From assembly GCA_023386495.1 (NCBI GenBank), contig JAEWJS010000137.1, forward strand, positions 1 through 29,250: a stretch of DNA of 29,250 nt, in the 5' to 3' direction. The position numbers and the translations under genes were made by a program. Each line of letters starts with the position of its first letter. Within the stretch, counting starts at the first letter, position 1. This DNA is from Bacillota bacterium (lineage in GTDB: Bacteria; Bacillota; Bacilli; Paenibacillales; Paenibacillaceae). The notes under the pieces are model-generated. The model saw only the letters and a list, made by a program, of their open reading frames with translations. It did no database searches and was not told the DNA's origin. Below, one piece after another: positions 14,160-21,894 of the stretch.

Positions 14160-14891
14160 CTATCCTTCGTAACCTTCAATGAGAAGTCCGCCGTAGGGCT
14201 CCATGATCCGTTCGCAGAACGCGGCGAGTCGAGCATGGTCATTGCGTGCGTAGACGTCTTCCAAGCAGCCTTCCAACTCAGCGGCCATATCCGGCATGCG
14301 TTCTTGAAGGATTCGGAACAGATGCTTGCCTTCCCCGATCCAGCATTGATTCGTCCGCAGCAGAAACTCGCTGGCCAGAATCATCATTTTCCCGATGACG
14401 AACCATTTCTCGCAACGCGAGATTTCGCCCTGCAGGTCGACGATCTTCTCGGACAGCATGTAACGGGCCAGATCGCGCTCGGAAGTGGACCAAGGCAAGG
14501 GGCCGTAAGACAGATCGTTCTTGGCAACCTCAACGATCTTCAGCCCTGTCTTTTTGGCGGTTAGGACAACCCCCTCCGCAATCAATCGCTGCAAGGTGGG
14601 GTTCGCATCTTGCAAGCCGATCTTGAAAGCCTCGCGATAACCCGTTCGACTGAGCATCATACATTCGATTAACCAATCGCCGTAAGTATGTATGCGTCGA
14701 AAGCTATCCGGCTCTGTCGACGTAACGACGACGATATCCAGATCGGATAGGGGATCGTGGTCGTTACGGCTCGCGCTGCCGCCAAGCACCGCCAGCAGGC
14801 AATTCGGGTGATGCTCGGCTATGAATCGCCTGGCCGTATCGAGTGGCGAAGTTCGCATCCCATCATCTCCATCATCGATCGAATCCTTCAC
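14160..14891 (-). CDS. Nucleotidyltransferase-fold protein coupled to gerPC
   Basis: The product has 243 residues. It carries the nucleotidyltransferase signature GGSASRNDHDPLSDLDIVVV with Gly38-Ser39 and the metal-binding pair Asp50/Asp52. A possible third acidic residue is in DWLIECMML. The C-terminal helical half resembles the HEPN-like/KNTase-C part of aminoglycoside-type nucleotidyltransferases. The start is GTG at 14891 with GGAGG four bases upstream; it overlaps the gerPC stop by 4 nt (GTGA), so it is translationally coupled to a spore coat gene. An internal ATG at 14858 is possible. The substrate is unknown; the family includes nucleotidylation of small molecules, proteins or tRNA. 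Confidence 0.82.
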   Translation of the reverse strand: MKDSIDDGDDGMRTSPLDTARRFIAEHHPNCLLAVLGGSASRNDHDPLSDLDIVVVTSTEPDSFRRIHTYGDWLIECMMLSRTGYREAFKIGLQDANPTLQRLIAEGVVLTAKKTGLKIVEVAKNDLSYGPLPWSTSERDLARYMLSEKIVDLQGEISRCEKWFVIGKMMILASEFLLRTNQCWIGEGKHLFRILQERMPDMAAELEGCLEDVYARNDHARLAAFCERIMEPYGGLLIEGYEG

Positions 14892-15520
14892 AATGCCTCC
14901 GATGAATCGGTTGTCTGCTCCGGCCGGTTACGAACATATTCCAGGTAGCTATTCACGGACACGAGGAGATCGCGTTGAATTTTTCGCGCGATAGCGGCGC
15001 CGTCCCCGCCTTGTTGACGGTAGATTTCGATCCGTTCGCCGGCTTGCCGGTTCATGTCCTCGATAATCGATTGCAGGCTTGCGGCGTCGAGGTGAACCGA
15101 CTCCTTGTTCGCCTGCGCCTGAAGCGCATCGGCGACATCCTGACGGATATAGTCGTAGATGGACTTGCGAATCGTATCGGAATCGCCATCGGATGGGGAT
15201 GCGGTACGCGTATCATTCCCGTTCGGCGGCTGGCCGACAGGGACATTCTCGGCGTGCTTGTCAGCCACCCACATGTCTTCGATTTCGCCGGATTCGCCAT
15301 GCCGGAGGCCGATTACGAGCGTTCCGTTCAGATTCTCCACCTTCAGTTGGTCGAATTTATATTCGATGCTGCCGATCGATTGCTTCGGCGTATCCTGTAT
15401 CGTCTGAATCAGAGCCTTCAGCGCTGTGATCTCGTTTTCCATTCTCGCGATCTTGTCGGATTGCATGTTCATTATCCGGTATACATGATTCAACCATAGG
15501 TACGGATTCTGGTTCGACAT
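14888..15520 (-). CDS. gerPC: Spore germination protein GerPC
   Basis: The protein has 210 residues from the ATG at 15520 with a GGGGAGAG site, close to the roughly 205 of Bacillus GerPC. An N-terminal coiled coil (about 20-45) is followed by GSIEYKFDQLKVENLNGTLV and IGL, an acidic linker, and a C-terminal helical region (SIYDYIRQDVADALQAQ, SLQSIIEDMNRQAGERIEIY) diagnostic of the family. It is about 1.8 kb away from the rest of the gerP genes, in its own transcription unit with the nucleotidyltransferase gene. It should assemble with other GerP proteins in the spore coat. Confidence 0.88.
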   Translation of the reverse strand: MSNQNPYLWLNHVYRIMNMQSDKIARMENEITALKALIQTIQDTPKQSIGSIEYKFDQLKVENLNGTLVIGLRHGESGEIEDMWVADKHAENVPVGQPPNGNDTRTASPSDGDSDTIRKSIYDYIRQDVADALQAQANKESVHLDAASLQSIIEDMNRQAGERIEIYRQQGGDGAAIARKIQRDLLVSVNSYLEYVRNRPEQTTDSSEAL

Positions 15521-15545
15521 GCAGCTCTCCCCTCTCTCACCGTTC

Positions 15546-15553
15546 ATTATATG
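15546..15553 (-). promoter_or_regulatory. Possible -10 of the gerPC unit
   Basis: CATATAAT on the minus strand, 26 nt before the gerPC ATG, fits a mother-cell sigma -10 (CATANNNT) and also contains a sigma-A TATAAT. No -35 for either class is convincing, so the choice cannot be made from sequence. Confidence 0.3.
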
Positions 15554-15602
15554 CCGGTGAATCGGGCATCTTGCATGAAAGAGAGTGCACGGGAATGAAA
15601 CG

Positions 15603-16535
15603 CTATTTGCTCCGGTTGATTAACGTATCGATCGAGCCGCCCCTGGAGATGATCTGGATCGCTGTACCGAACATCTCAGCCATGCTCATGATCGCGAACT
15701 TGGGATAGCCCTCGAGGTCATGCCGGATCGTATCGGTGACGATGACTTGCGCGATGTTCGGATGGTCCGTCAGTTTCGTTACGCAATCATCGGAGAACAA
15801 GCCGTGCGAAGCGATGACATAAGCTTTGTTCGCGCCTCTCTTCGTCAACTCGTCTACCGCATTCACGACGGTTCGCCCCGTGTCGATAATGTCATCCACA
15901 ATGATCGGCGTTCGTCCTTCGACTTCCCCGATAACTTGAGCTTGGTCGGTGCGCTTCGTATTGATCATCATGGCGAACGGCACGTTGAGGCGGCTCGCCA
16001 TCGTCTCTGTCATTTTCGCGCGAGCGGCGTCGGGTGAGACCACGATTGGATTCGGGATATTCAGACTCTTGAGCTTCTGCGTCATGAGGTCAAGCGCAGT
16101 CAGATGATCGACCGGGATTCTGAAGAAGCCCTGAATGGCATCCGAATTGAGATCCACCGTAACGACGCGGTCAGCGCCTACCTTCGTCAGGATGTCCGCG
16201 ATCATCTTGGCGGTGATCGGTTCGCGCGGCGCCTTCTTCTTCGCATGTCTCGCATAACCGAAGTATGGGATGATGAGATTCACGGTTTGAGCCGAAGCGC
16301 GCTTGGCCGCATCAATCATAATGAGCAGCTCGATTAAGTTCTCGTTTATCGGATGGGACAAGGCGTGCACAATGAAAATATCGCAAGTGCGCAGCGGCTC
16401 CTGGTATTTGACATAGATTTCGCCGCTCTTGAAGCGAGAGATTTCGACTTGTCCGAGCTCCATATTCAGATACCGACAGATTCGTTCTGCCAAAGGACGA
16501 TTTGATGTTCCGGCGTAAATTTTGATCTGGTTCAC
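15603..16535 (-). CDS. Divergent ribose-phosphate pyrophosphokinase paralog
   Basis: The product has 310 residues and the full PRPP-synthetase length. It keeps RFKSGEIYVKYQEPLRTCDI, NENLIELLIMIDAAKRASA, REPITAK and an intact PRPP loop VDDIIDTGRTV. Key places differ from canonical Prs. The ATP-contacting YARQDRK is YARHAKK here. The catalytic His of the DLHAxQIQGFF motif is Asn (DLNSDAIQGFF). The usual SPDxGGxxRA is SPDAARAKMT. It is therefore a second, diverged Prs and not the housekeeping enzyme. It may be slow, have another diphosphate acceptor, or be regulatory. The start is GTG at 16535, seven bases after AGGAGG. It is a single gene; the promoter is unclear (TAAAAT at a suitable place). 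Confidence 0.85.
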   Translation of the reverse strand: MNQIKIYAGTSNRPLAERICRYLNMELGQVEISRFKSGEIYVKYQEPLRTCDIFIVHALSHPINENLIELLIMIDAAKRASAQTVNLIIPYFGYARHAKKKAPREPITAKMIADILTKVGADRVVTVDLNSDAIQGFFRIPVDHLTALDLMTQKLKSLNIPNPIVVSPDAARAKMTETMASRLNVPFAMMINTKRTDQAQVIGEVEGRTPIIVDDIIDTGRTVVNAVDELTKRGANKAYVIASHGLFSDDCVTKLTDHPNIAQVIVTDTIRHDLEGYPKFAIMSMAEMFGTAIQIISRGGSIDTLINRSK

Positions 16536-16617
16536 ACGACAGCCTCCTACGGATCAACGTTTGCAATTTGCAGTCATTTTTCTATTTTACCATGTTTCGC
16601 CTCTTGCACCTACAACA

Positions 16618-16654
16618 ATCGACCCGTGATGAATGCATTTCATCACGGGTCGAT
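16618..16654. terminator. Hairpin between the ECF operon and the prs paralog
   Basis: ATCGACCCGTGATGA (16618-16632) pairs perfectly with the complementary arm at 16640-16654 over a 7-nt loop, giving a 15-bp stem. On the minus strand it is followed by TTGTTGTAGG, only moderately T-rich. It lies just past the stop of the membrane protein gene at 16662 and would end the ECF sigma operon. Confidence 0.65.
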
Positions 16655-16661
16655 GCACGTG

Positions 16662-17777
16662 TTATAACGGCGTTGCGTAGTACATGTACTTGACCTTATC
16701 GCGGTCGAAATAGAGCACGAATGTGCCTCTTCCTAAATAGTAGTTCCATTCCAGTTCGGATTCCCAGTTCGGCTTGCCCAGCTTCTCGCGGACCTCGGTC
16801 TTGCTTAGTCCGACCGCAATGCCATCCACGGTTCGATAGTTATCGCCTATGATTAACACGTCATCATCCCATGTGAAGAAGCGGCCGTTATCGTAACTAT
16901 TAATGCCCCACAGCTTATCTGGAACGCTGGGATAGTAGTAAGGCAGGCTATAATCCAGCGGCAGGCTCGCGGCTGGATTCCATAGGTCCATTCCGACAAG
17001 GCTCACGCGTTCTTCCTCGAGGTAATAGCTGTCGTCGAATACTTCGTCTTCCATTGTAGAAGAGAGTTCCCGGGCATGCGCTTGCAGGTCCAGAAACTGC
17101 GATAACGGCGAGCCGGGCTGCAGTATGCGGTGCGCCGCCATCGCGATCCTCTCATCCCCATAGATCTGAGCGCCGCCTAAGTCCAGCGTGTTACCGGCCG
17201 CATAATAAGGCACCGTATAGATGGTGTCGCCAGCATGATAGCGAACCAGCAGATCGGGGCTCCCCGCCGCAGGCTGCCGAACGGCGCTCGTCTCGTAAGA
17301 CAGATGGCCGAACGACCATTCGGCCGCGTCCGGTACGTCCATGACAACTCCGTCTTGCCGCCGAATCGTAACGCGGCTGACCTCTTCAGGGGTGAAAGGC
17401 AATGCTTCCCATATGCTCTCTCCAGGAAACGTCTGTATTTGCAGCGGCGTCTCATCCTTCGTCGGTTCCATCCAATTCTCGTCTTCCGAATCATCGGGTG
17501 TTGCCGGAACAGGCAGCTCATCCTGCTGCAGGATACTCTCCTTCATCCAATGTTCGAACCGATCCCAATTCGTGATCAGTCCCACAATCAGTACAAGTAC
17601 GGCAGCGCCGAGCGCAAGCGCTCTGATGAATACCTGCTTACGTCCCTGGGAAGTTCGCGTGCCCGCCTTCGACACGATTAGTTCGATCCGGTTCATATGC
17701 TCCTCTGTGAACGTACGTTGCGGATACGGCCCCTTACGCAATCTGCGGTACCACTCAGGATCAGTATGTTTATTCAT
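16662..17777 (-). CDS. Single-pass membrane protein, probable anti-sigma factor
   Basis: This 371-residue protein has a soluble N-terminus of about 48 residues, one transmembrane helix near 50-70 (FIRALALGAAVLVLIVGLI), an acidic Pro-rich linker and a large extracellular domain. The extracellular part contains repeated-looking Tyr-rich strands and a C-terminal GLSKTEVREKLGKPN motif of the kind seen in small lipoprotein/BamE-like domains. It is encoded directly after an ECF sigma factor with an 8-nt overlap and an AGGAGG inside the sigma gene, the usual place for an anti-sigma factor. The N-terminal segment lacks the HxxxCxxC zinc motif, so the anti-sigma role rests on topology and position only. 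Confidence 0.7.
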   Translation of the reverse strand: MNKHTDPEWYRRLRKGPYPQRTFTEEHMNRIELIVSKAGTRTSQGRKQVFIRALALGAAVLVLIVGLITNWDRFEHWMKESILQQDELPVPATPDDSEDENWMEPTKDETPLQIQTFPGESIWEALPFTPEEVSRVTIRRQDGVVMDVPDAAEWSFGHLSYETSAVRQPAAGSPDLLVRYHAGDTIYTVPYYAAGNTLDLGGAQIYGDERIAMAAHRILQPGSPLSQFLDLQAHARELSSTMEDEVFDDSYYLEEERVSLVGMDLWNPAASLPLDYSLPYYYPSVPDKLWGINSYDNGRFFTWDDDVLIIGDNYRTVDGIAVGLSKTEVREKLGKPNWESELEWNYYLGRGTFVLYFDRDKVKYMYYATPL

Positions 17778-18315
17778 AAGCTGCAGCCTCCTTCCAGTTC
17801 CGCATCATGTTCTTCCGCGCCCGGAACAACCGGCTTCGAACGGTTCCCTCGGTCACTTGGAGCAAGTCGGCGATCTCCTTCGTCGTCATCTCGAATTGCG
17901 CGTGCAGCAGGAGCACTTCCCAGAGCTTGAGCGGCAGCTTCAGCACTTCGTACCAGATGTCGTCCGAGAATTGATTCGCCAACGCTTCCTGCTCCGCGGA
18001 TGGGCTGCCTCCCCGTTCCGTGATGCGATCGACCAGCGTGACCTTCCGCAGGAATGCGGACCGTTTATAAGAGATCGCCGTATTCCTTGTCATGACGAGC
18101 AGCCATGTCTTGACGGACGATGCGCCGCGGAATGCAGCGATACCGCGATAAGCCTTGATGAAGACTTCCTGCGCGATATCATCGGCCATGTCTCGTTTCT
18201 TGGTGATCAGATAAGCGAGGTTCCACACCTCTTGACCGTACGTCTCCATGAGCTGACGGAAGCTCGCGGCATCCAACTGCTCGATATAACGCAAGTCTTG
18301 GTCGATTGTCGTCAT
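17770..18315 (-). CDS. ECF (sigma-70 family) RNA polymerase sigma factor
   Basis: The protein has 181 residues. Region 2 lies near residues 15-85 (ADDIAQEVFIKAYRGIAAF, SSVKTWLLVMTRNTAISYKR) and region 4 near 120-175 (LPLKLWEVLLLHAQFEMTTK, then EIADLLQVTEGTVRSRLFRA). This is the standard two-domain ECF layout. The ATG at 18315 forms an ATGA overlap with the stop of the lipoprotein gene and has GGTGG 7 nt upstream; an ATG 6 nt earlier is badly spaced. It is the middle gene of a three-gene operon headed by an ECF-like promoter, which suggests autoregulation. The target stress is unknown. Confidence 0.93.
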   Translation of the reverse strand: MTTIDQDLRYIEQLDAASFRQLMETYGQEVWNLAYLITKKRDMADDIAQEVFIKAYRGIAAFRGASSVKTWLLVMTRNTAISYKRSAFLRKVTLVDRITERGGSPSAEQEALANQFSDDIWYEVLKLPLKLWEVLLLHAQFEMTTKEIADLLQVTEGTVRSRLFRARKNMMRNWKEAAAYE

Positions 18316-19037
18316 CTCCATTCCACCTCAATAATCTGTTGCAGCGCGGCGTCATACGTATAAGTTCCCCTATACAGATCATCGCCTGCTCCGAACCATT
18401 CGAAGCTGACGATTAGACGCTCATGACTGGGCCATTCCTCAACGGTATAATAGGGGTCAGATCGGCCATTCTCTTGTTCGCTCATCGCGCCGTTGTCCCA
18501 GTACATCGACAATGTCGCTTGGTCAGGGAGTGCAATGACGCTGAAGTCGGCCGTATCGACGATGAATGCCTCTCCCCAAGTGCGTGCTTGCCTAGTAATT
18601 GCGATATAGCGGCTGTCCGGCGACCAGAGGAAGCGATTGTGATACATCGCTTCAGACGACCAGACGATTCGATCGTCGTCACGCGCAATGATTCGAATTC
18701 CTTCAGCGGGAACGTAACCGCCGGCGGTGACAACGTCATTCGTGCCGTACGTCTCGATGCGATAGCGTCCGTCGGGCGATTCCGCCGTTTGATGATCGAC
18801 CTCGAACGGAGAAGCTTCCATCGCTTCCTTCGCTTCTATTGGCACTGGTTCTTCAACGATCGCCTCCTGGACCTCATCAGTTGCATCTTGCAAGACTTGC
18901 CTCTGCGCGTCAACCTGCACCTGATCTGCCTGCGGTGCTTGCGGTGCTAGCGGTGTTTGCGGCTCCGTCGAACTGCAGGACGCGAGCATCAGCCCCAGCA
19001 CGATAACGGTTGACCTGCGCACAATATGGTTTCTCAT
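18312..19037 (-). CDS. Lipoprotein with beta-propeller-like repeats, ECF operon
   Basis: The product has 241 residues from the ATG at 19037 (GGAGGGG site); the frame is open to 19172 but has no ribosome site there. The signal peptide ends in the lipobox LASC with Cys21. A Pro/Gln/Ala/acid-rich linker runs to about residue 80. The remainder has WD40/TolB-like strands such as ESPDGRYRIETYG and LWSPDSRYIAITRQ. It is anchored on the outer face of the membrane. It precedes the sigma factor with a 4-nt overlap, so it may be the sensor or cargo of the ECF system. The role is not known. Confidence 0.8.
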   Translation of the reverse strand: MRNHIVRRSTVIVLGLMLASCSSTEPQTPLAPQAPQADQVQVDAQRQVLQDATDEVQEAIVEEPVPIEAKEAMEASPFEVDHQTAESPDGRYRIETYGTNDVVTAGGYVPAEGIRIIARDDDRIVWSSEAMYHNRFLWSPDSRYIAITRQARTWGEAFIVDTADFSVIALPDQATLSMYWDNGAMSEQENGRSDPYYTVEEWPSHERLIVSFEWFGAGDDLYRGTYTYDAALQQIIEVEWR

Positions 19038-19062
19038 GCTATTTATCCCCTCCGCCATAATA

Positions 19063-19089
19063 GACGCACGAAGGGATCGGTTTATTTCA
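19063..19089 (-). promoter_or_regulatory. ECF-type promoter of the lipoprotein-sigma operon
   Basis: TGAAAT (19089-19084) and CGTC (19066-19063) on the minus strand are 17 nt apart, the spacing of ECF promoters such as TGAAAC-N16/17-CGTA in Bacillus. A transcript would begin about 19 nt before the start codon at 19037, leaving just room for the GGAGGGG site. The logical user is the sigma factor encoded in the same operon. Confidence 0.5.
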
Positions 19090-19140
19090 AGATCCATTAC
19101 TATTTTTCTGCATTTTCGGAATGCCGCCCCATAACGGATC

Positions 19141-19167
19141 AAGCCCGCGACAGATCGTCGCGGGCTT
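19141..19167 (-). terminator. Hairpin after the GH9 gene
   Basis: AAGCCCGCGAC (19141-19151) pairs perfectly with GTCGCGGGCTT (19157-19167) across a 5-nt loop, 23 nt past the GH9 stop. The T-tract on the minus strand is weak. The stem stability and position between two minus-strand units support termination. Confidence 0.62.
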
Positions 19168-19189
19168 ATCATGCCGTCTTAGGTGTTCT

Positions 19190-21694
19190 TTAGCCTCTGC
19201 TGTTGCTAAGCTGCTGTGCCGCAAGCGCGATGAACATGAAATGCGTAGAGCCGCCGCCCATGACATATTCCACCTGCTGCCACAGATACGGGAATACCAG
19301 CAGCTCGGGGAAGTCGGGACGAATCAACGCGGTACCGGAGATGACCCCGCCGGGAATATACGACCAGTCGGCACGGTTCAGTCCGTACCCGACCGTAGCC
19401 GACAGAGCGCCGACGCCCGAAGCGAACGACATCGTGTTGGAGCCCGGGTGACAGCCCAGCACGAAGTTGAGCGCATTGTAGATCAATTCGGCGTCGAACA
19501 GCTCGGGATATGCCCGATGCAGGAAGTAGTATTCGTAGCCAAGTCGCTGAATCCCCCATCCCGCGCCCCAGATATGCGGGCGATACGGAATGCCGTACGG
19601 CGTCTCGGCACTCTGCGCAGCGTACTGGGCTTGCAGTGCCGGTAGGGCAGCTCGGAACTTCCGCGAGAATTCTGCATCGTTCATCGCGATTTCGGCCCGT
19701 GCGATGAACCAGCCCGTCTTATCGATTGCCTCGACGATCGTGTCGGCCTTCGCCAGCAGGAAGTCGCGGTATTGCGGCTCGCCTGTCGTCAAGAACAGTT
19801 CAGCCGCAGCATGGATCTGGGGCAACTGGGCAGCGCCTGTCCCGTTCGTGACTTGGAAGAGCTCCCGTGCTGCCTCCAGCGCTTGTTCGCTTAAGACCGG
19901 ATTGAACGTCTTCAACGTTCGGGAAGCGGCCGCCAGATGCGCAGCGGTTGTCAGTTCACGCGGCGGGTTGTCCTCGGTGAACACCCAACGATCGTCATCA
20001 TTGCCTAGAATGCCGTCCGACATGCTCGCGCTGTCGCCGAGATGGACATATTGCCGCAGGTCATTCTCGATAATTCCCCGATACAGCCGCCCTAGCGCAC
20101 GATAGCCCCCGACAACGGACAACACGCCATGCTCGATCTGCTGCAGGATGTCGTTTTTGCCGTCAGGCTGGTGAATCTCGACGATCCGCTCGGCTTGGTC
20201 AATCGTCGTCGCGTCATATTGTACATTGAAGCATTCATACGCAAGCGCCAGCGTATAGAATTCGCCCGACTGAGACTCCACGCGAAGGTCAAAATCGCCT
20301 GCATCATGCCAACCGCCGACATTCAGCCCCGGCACGACGTCGCCCGGCTCGTACTTCGTCAGCGTGGATGGCCCTTGCACATACCCGTCAAAATGATTGA
20401 GGCTAACCGGCGCCATGCGTGCATCGTCATGATGGCATAGGCCGTGCCATACGCGGTATTTTTCGCTGACGCGCATATGGCACATCTGTACGGGAAGGAA
20501 GTATTCCAGCACCGGCTGCCACACGCCTCGGTCGTACACGTCGCTCGCGATCCGGAAGATGGCCGATTCCGACGACCCGTAACGCACTTTGTACAGCCCT
20601 TCTTCCCGAATCCCCGTGAAATCGAATTTCACGTAGTTGTAGCGCAGGAACTGGCCCCATTCCTGCCCTTCGGCCATGTGGACTTCTTGCTCGCCCGTCT
20701 CCGTGATCTGGAGCAGCACGGCCTTAGCGCGAGCGCGATCACGCTTGTCCAGCTCGATGATAGCCGTCTTCGTCTGGCCTGGGTGATAGCCGACCTGCGA
20801 GGTCTGTACGACGGCCGGATAGAGCCAGTCTTCTACCACATTCGGCGTGATCACCCATTCGATCGCATTGGCGGTAGCGCCGGCCGGCACTTCGCTGCTT
20901 ACGACGAACCACCCGTTATTGTGGTTCATGCGGCCGTCATAGAGCTTCAGCTCCGCCCCCTTGGTTGCGATCGTGAAGCGGTTATACGGGTCGTCCGGTC
21001 GCACGGTAAACCGTCTGCCGACGGCATACGGCTCGGCGATGAGATCGTCGGCGATTATCGGATTGTACCCCTTGTTGTCGCCGGAGAGCAGCTTAAGATC
21101 AGCGGTTGCGTCGGGTTCGCTGTAATTGCCGGCGTGCGGGTAGTTGGACGGCTGCGACTTCACGGGGCCGTTAGGCTGCTCCGGGAAGATGCCGTGCTGA
21201 TGATCCATGATCCATGGCTTGCCGAACAGCGCGCCGGGGAACAGTTCCAGGTTGAAGTTGATTTTGCCGACATACTTATCCGGTATCGGTCGATCCAGAT
21301 CGACAGTCACGTTCACCGAGCTGCCGTCTCCTTGGACGGTAACCTTGTATTGGAACTCGAAGTCTGGATAGACCATCGGATTGAAGCCCTTAAGATGCTT
21401 GGAGGAGTCCGGGAAGCTCAGATGAGTGGTGATCGTGTTCGCCGCCTCATCCAGCTCGCGCTGCCCTTGCTTCGGAACCGGCTGCCATTGTCCCGGCGTC
21501 TGTTCGAACCGGATATCGCCGTTCGTGGCAACGCGATTGCCGTGCATAATGATGCTGACGCCGGACTGATGCCCCTCCGGGTAGATATCGTCGAAGGCCA
21601 TCACATCCACGCCCAAGCATTGGAAATAGCCGGATGCCTGATTTAACTTGAATCCCTGTTGTTTAGCTTCTGTGAACCCGTGTTCATTCTCCAT
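19190..21694 (-). CDS. Large cytoplasmic glycoside hydrolase family 9 protein
   Basis: This 834-residue protein lacks a signal peptide. Residues 1-290 form a strand-rich N-terminal domain I do not recognise. Residues 295-385 are the cellulase N-terminal Ig-like domain (TSQVGYHPGQTKTAIIELD). Residues 390-825 are the GH9 (alpha/alpha)6 barrel, with GGWHDAGDFDLR (Asp464 and Asp467, base/nucleophile-water site), HIWGAGWG, and NFVLGCHPGSNTMSFASGVG. The usual catalytic Glu region near the C-terminus is rearranged (LWQQVEYVMGGGSTHFMFIA), with one Glu present. The ATG at 21694 has AGGGGGG upstream. GH9 members are mostly secreted endoglucanases; an intracellular form more likely trims imported oligosaccharides. 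It is transcribed alone. The intergenic region 21695-21894 holds a possible TATATT -10 but no clear -35. Confidence 0.82.
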   Translation of the reverse strand: MENEHGFTEAKQQGFKLNQASGYFQCLGVDVMAFDDIYPEGHQSGVSIIMHGNRVATNGDIRFEQTPGQWQPVPKQGQRELDEAANTITTHLSFPDSSKHLKGFNPMVYPDFEFQYKVTVQGDGSSVNVTVDLDRPIPDKYVGKINFNLELFPGALFGKPWIMDHQHGIFPEQPNGPVKSQPSNYPHAGNYSEPDATADLKLLSGDNKGYNPIIADDLIAEPYAVGRRFTVRPDDPYNRFTIATKGAELKLYDGRMNHNNGWFVVSSEVPAGATANAIEWVITPNVVEDWLYPAVVQTSQVGYHPGQTKTAIIELDKRDRARAKAVLLQITETGEQEVHMAEGQEWGQFLRYNYVKFDFTGIREEGLYKVRYGSSESAIFRIASDVYDRGVWQPVLEYFLPVQMCHMRVSEKYRVWHGLCHHDDARMAPVSLNHFDGYVQGPSTLTKYEPGDVVPGLNVGGWHDAGDFDLRVESQSGEFYTLALAYECFNVQYDATTIDQAERIVEIHQPDGKNDILQQIEHGVLSVVGGYRALGRLYRGIIENDLRQYVHLGDSASMSDGILGNDDDRWVFTEDNPPRELTTAAHLAAASRTLKTFNPVLSEQALEAARELFQVTNGTGAAQLPQIHAAAELFLTTGEPQYRDFLLAKADTIVEAIDKTGWFIARAEIAMNDAEFSRKFRAALPALQAQYAAQSAETPYGIPYRPHIWGAGWGIQRLGYEYYFLHRAYPELFDAELIYNALNFVLGCHPGSNTMSFASGVGALSATVGYGLNRADWSYIPGGVISGTALIRPDFPELLVFPYLWQQVEYVMGGGSTHFMFIALAAQQLSNSRG

Positions 21695-21894
21695 GGTAGA
21701 GCCCCCCTGTTTGGTATCCTCTTCTAGATCATAATATAGACGCCGACTCCTGCATAGGTAATTACCGGGAAAAATAGCACAACACTCAATTAATATAACC
21801 AGCTCCGGTTATAGTAACCCACAGGTTGCGTGTCAAGTATATTCTGACAGTTCATGGGAGATGTTAACATCATCAATTTCGAGGGGATTTCTGC

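Noticed and set aside
15603..16535. Housekeeping prs gene
   Set aside because: The catalytic His and ATP-binding residues differ from canonical Prs, so it is treated as a paralog.
17341..18363. 340-codon plus-strand frame opposite the ECF sigma and membrane protein genes
   Set aside because: Low-complexity Ser/Arg/Cys-rich translation across two real genes; a shadow frame.
20444..21646. Long plus-strand frame of 400 codons opposite the GH9 gene
   Set aside because: It is the antisense shadow of a clearly recognisable GH9 protein in high-GC codons; it has no ribosome site and no recognisable domain.
21799..21816. Small hairpin ATAACC/GGTTAT upstream of the GH9 gene
   Set aside because: A six-bp stem in an AT-rich intergenic region; no link to a promoter or terminator.
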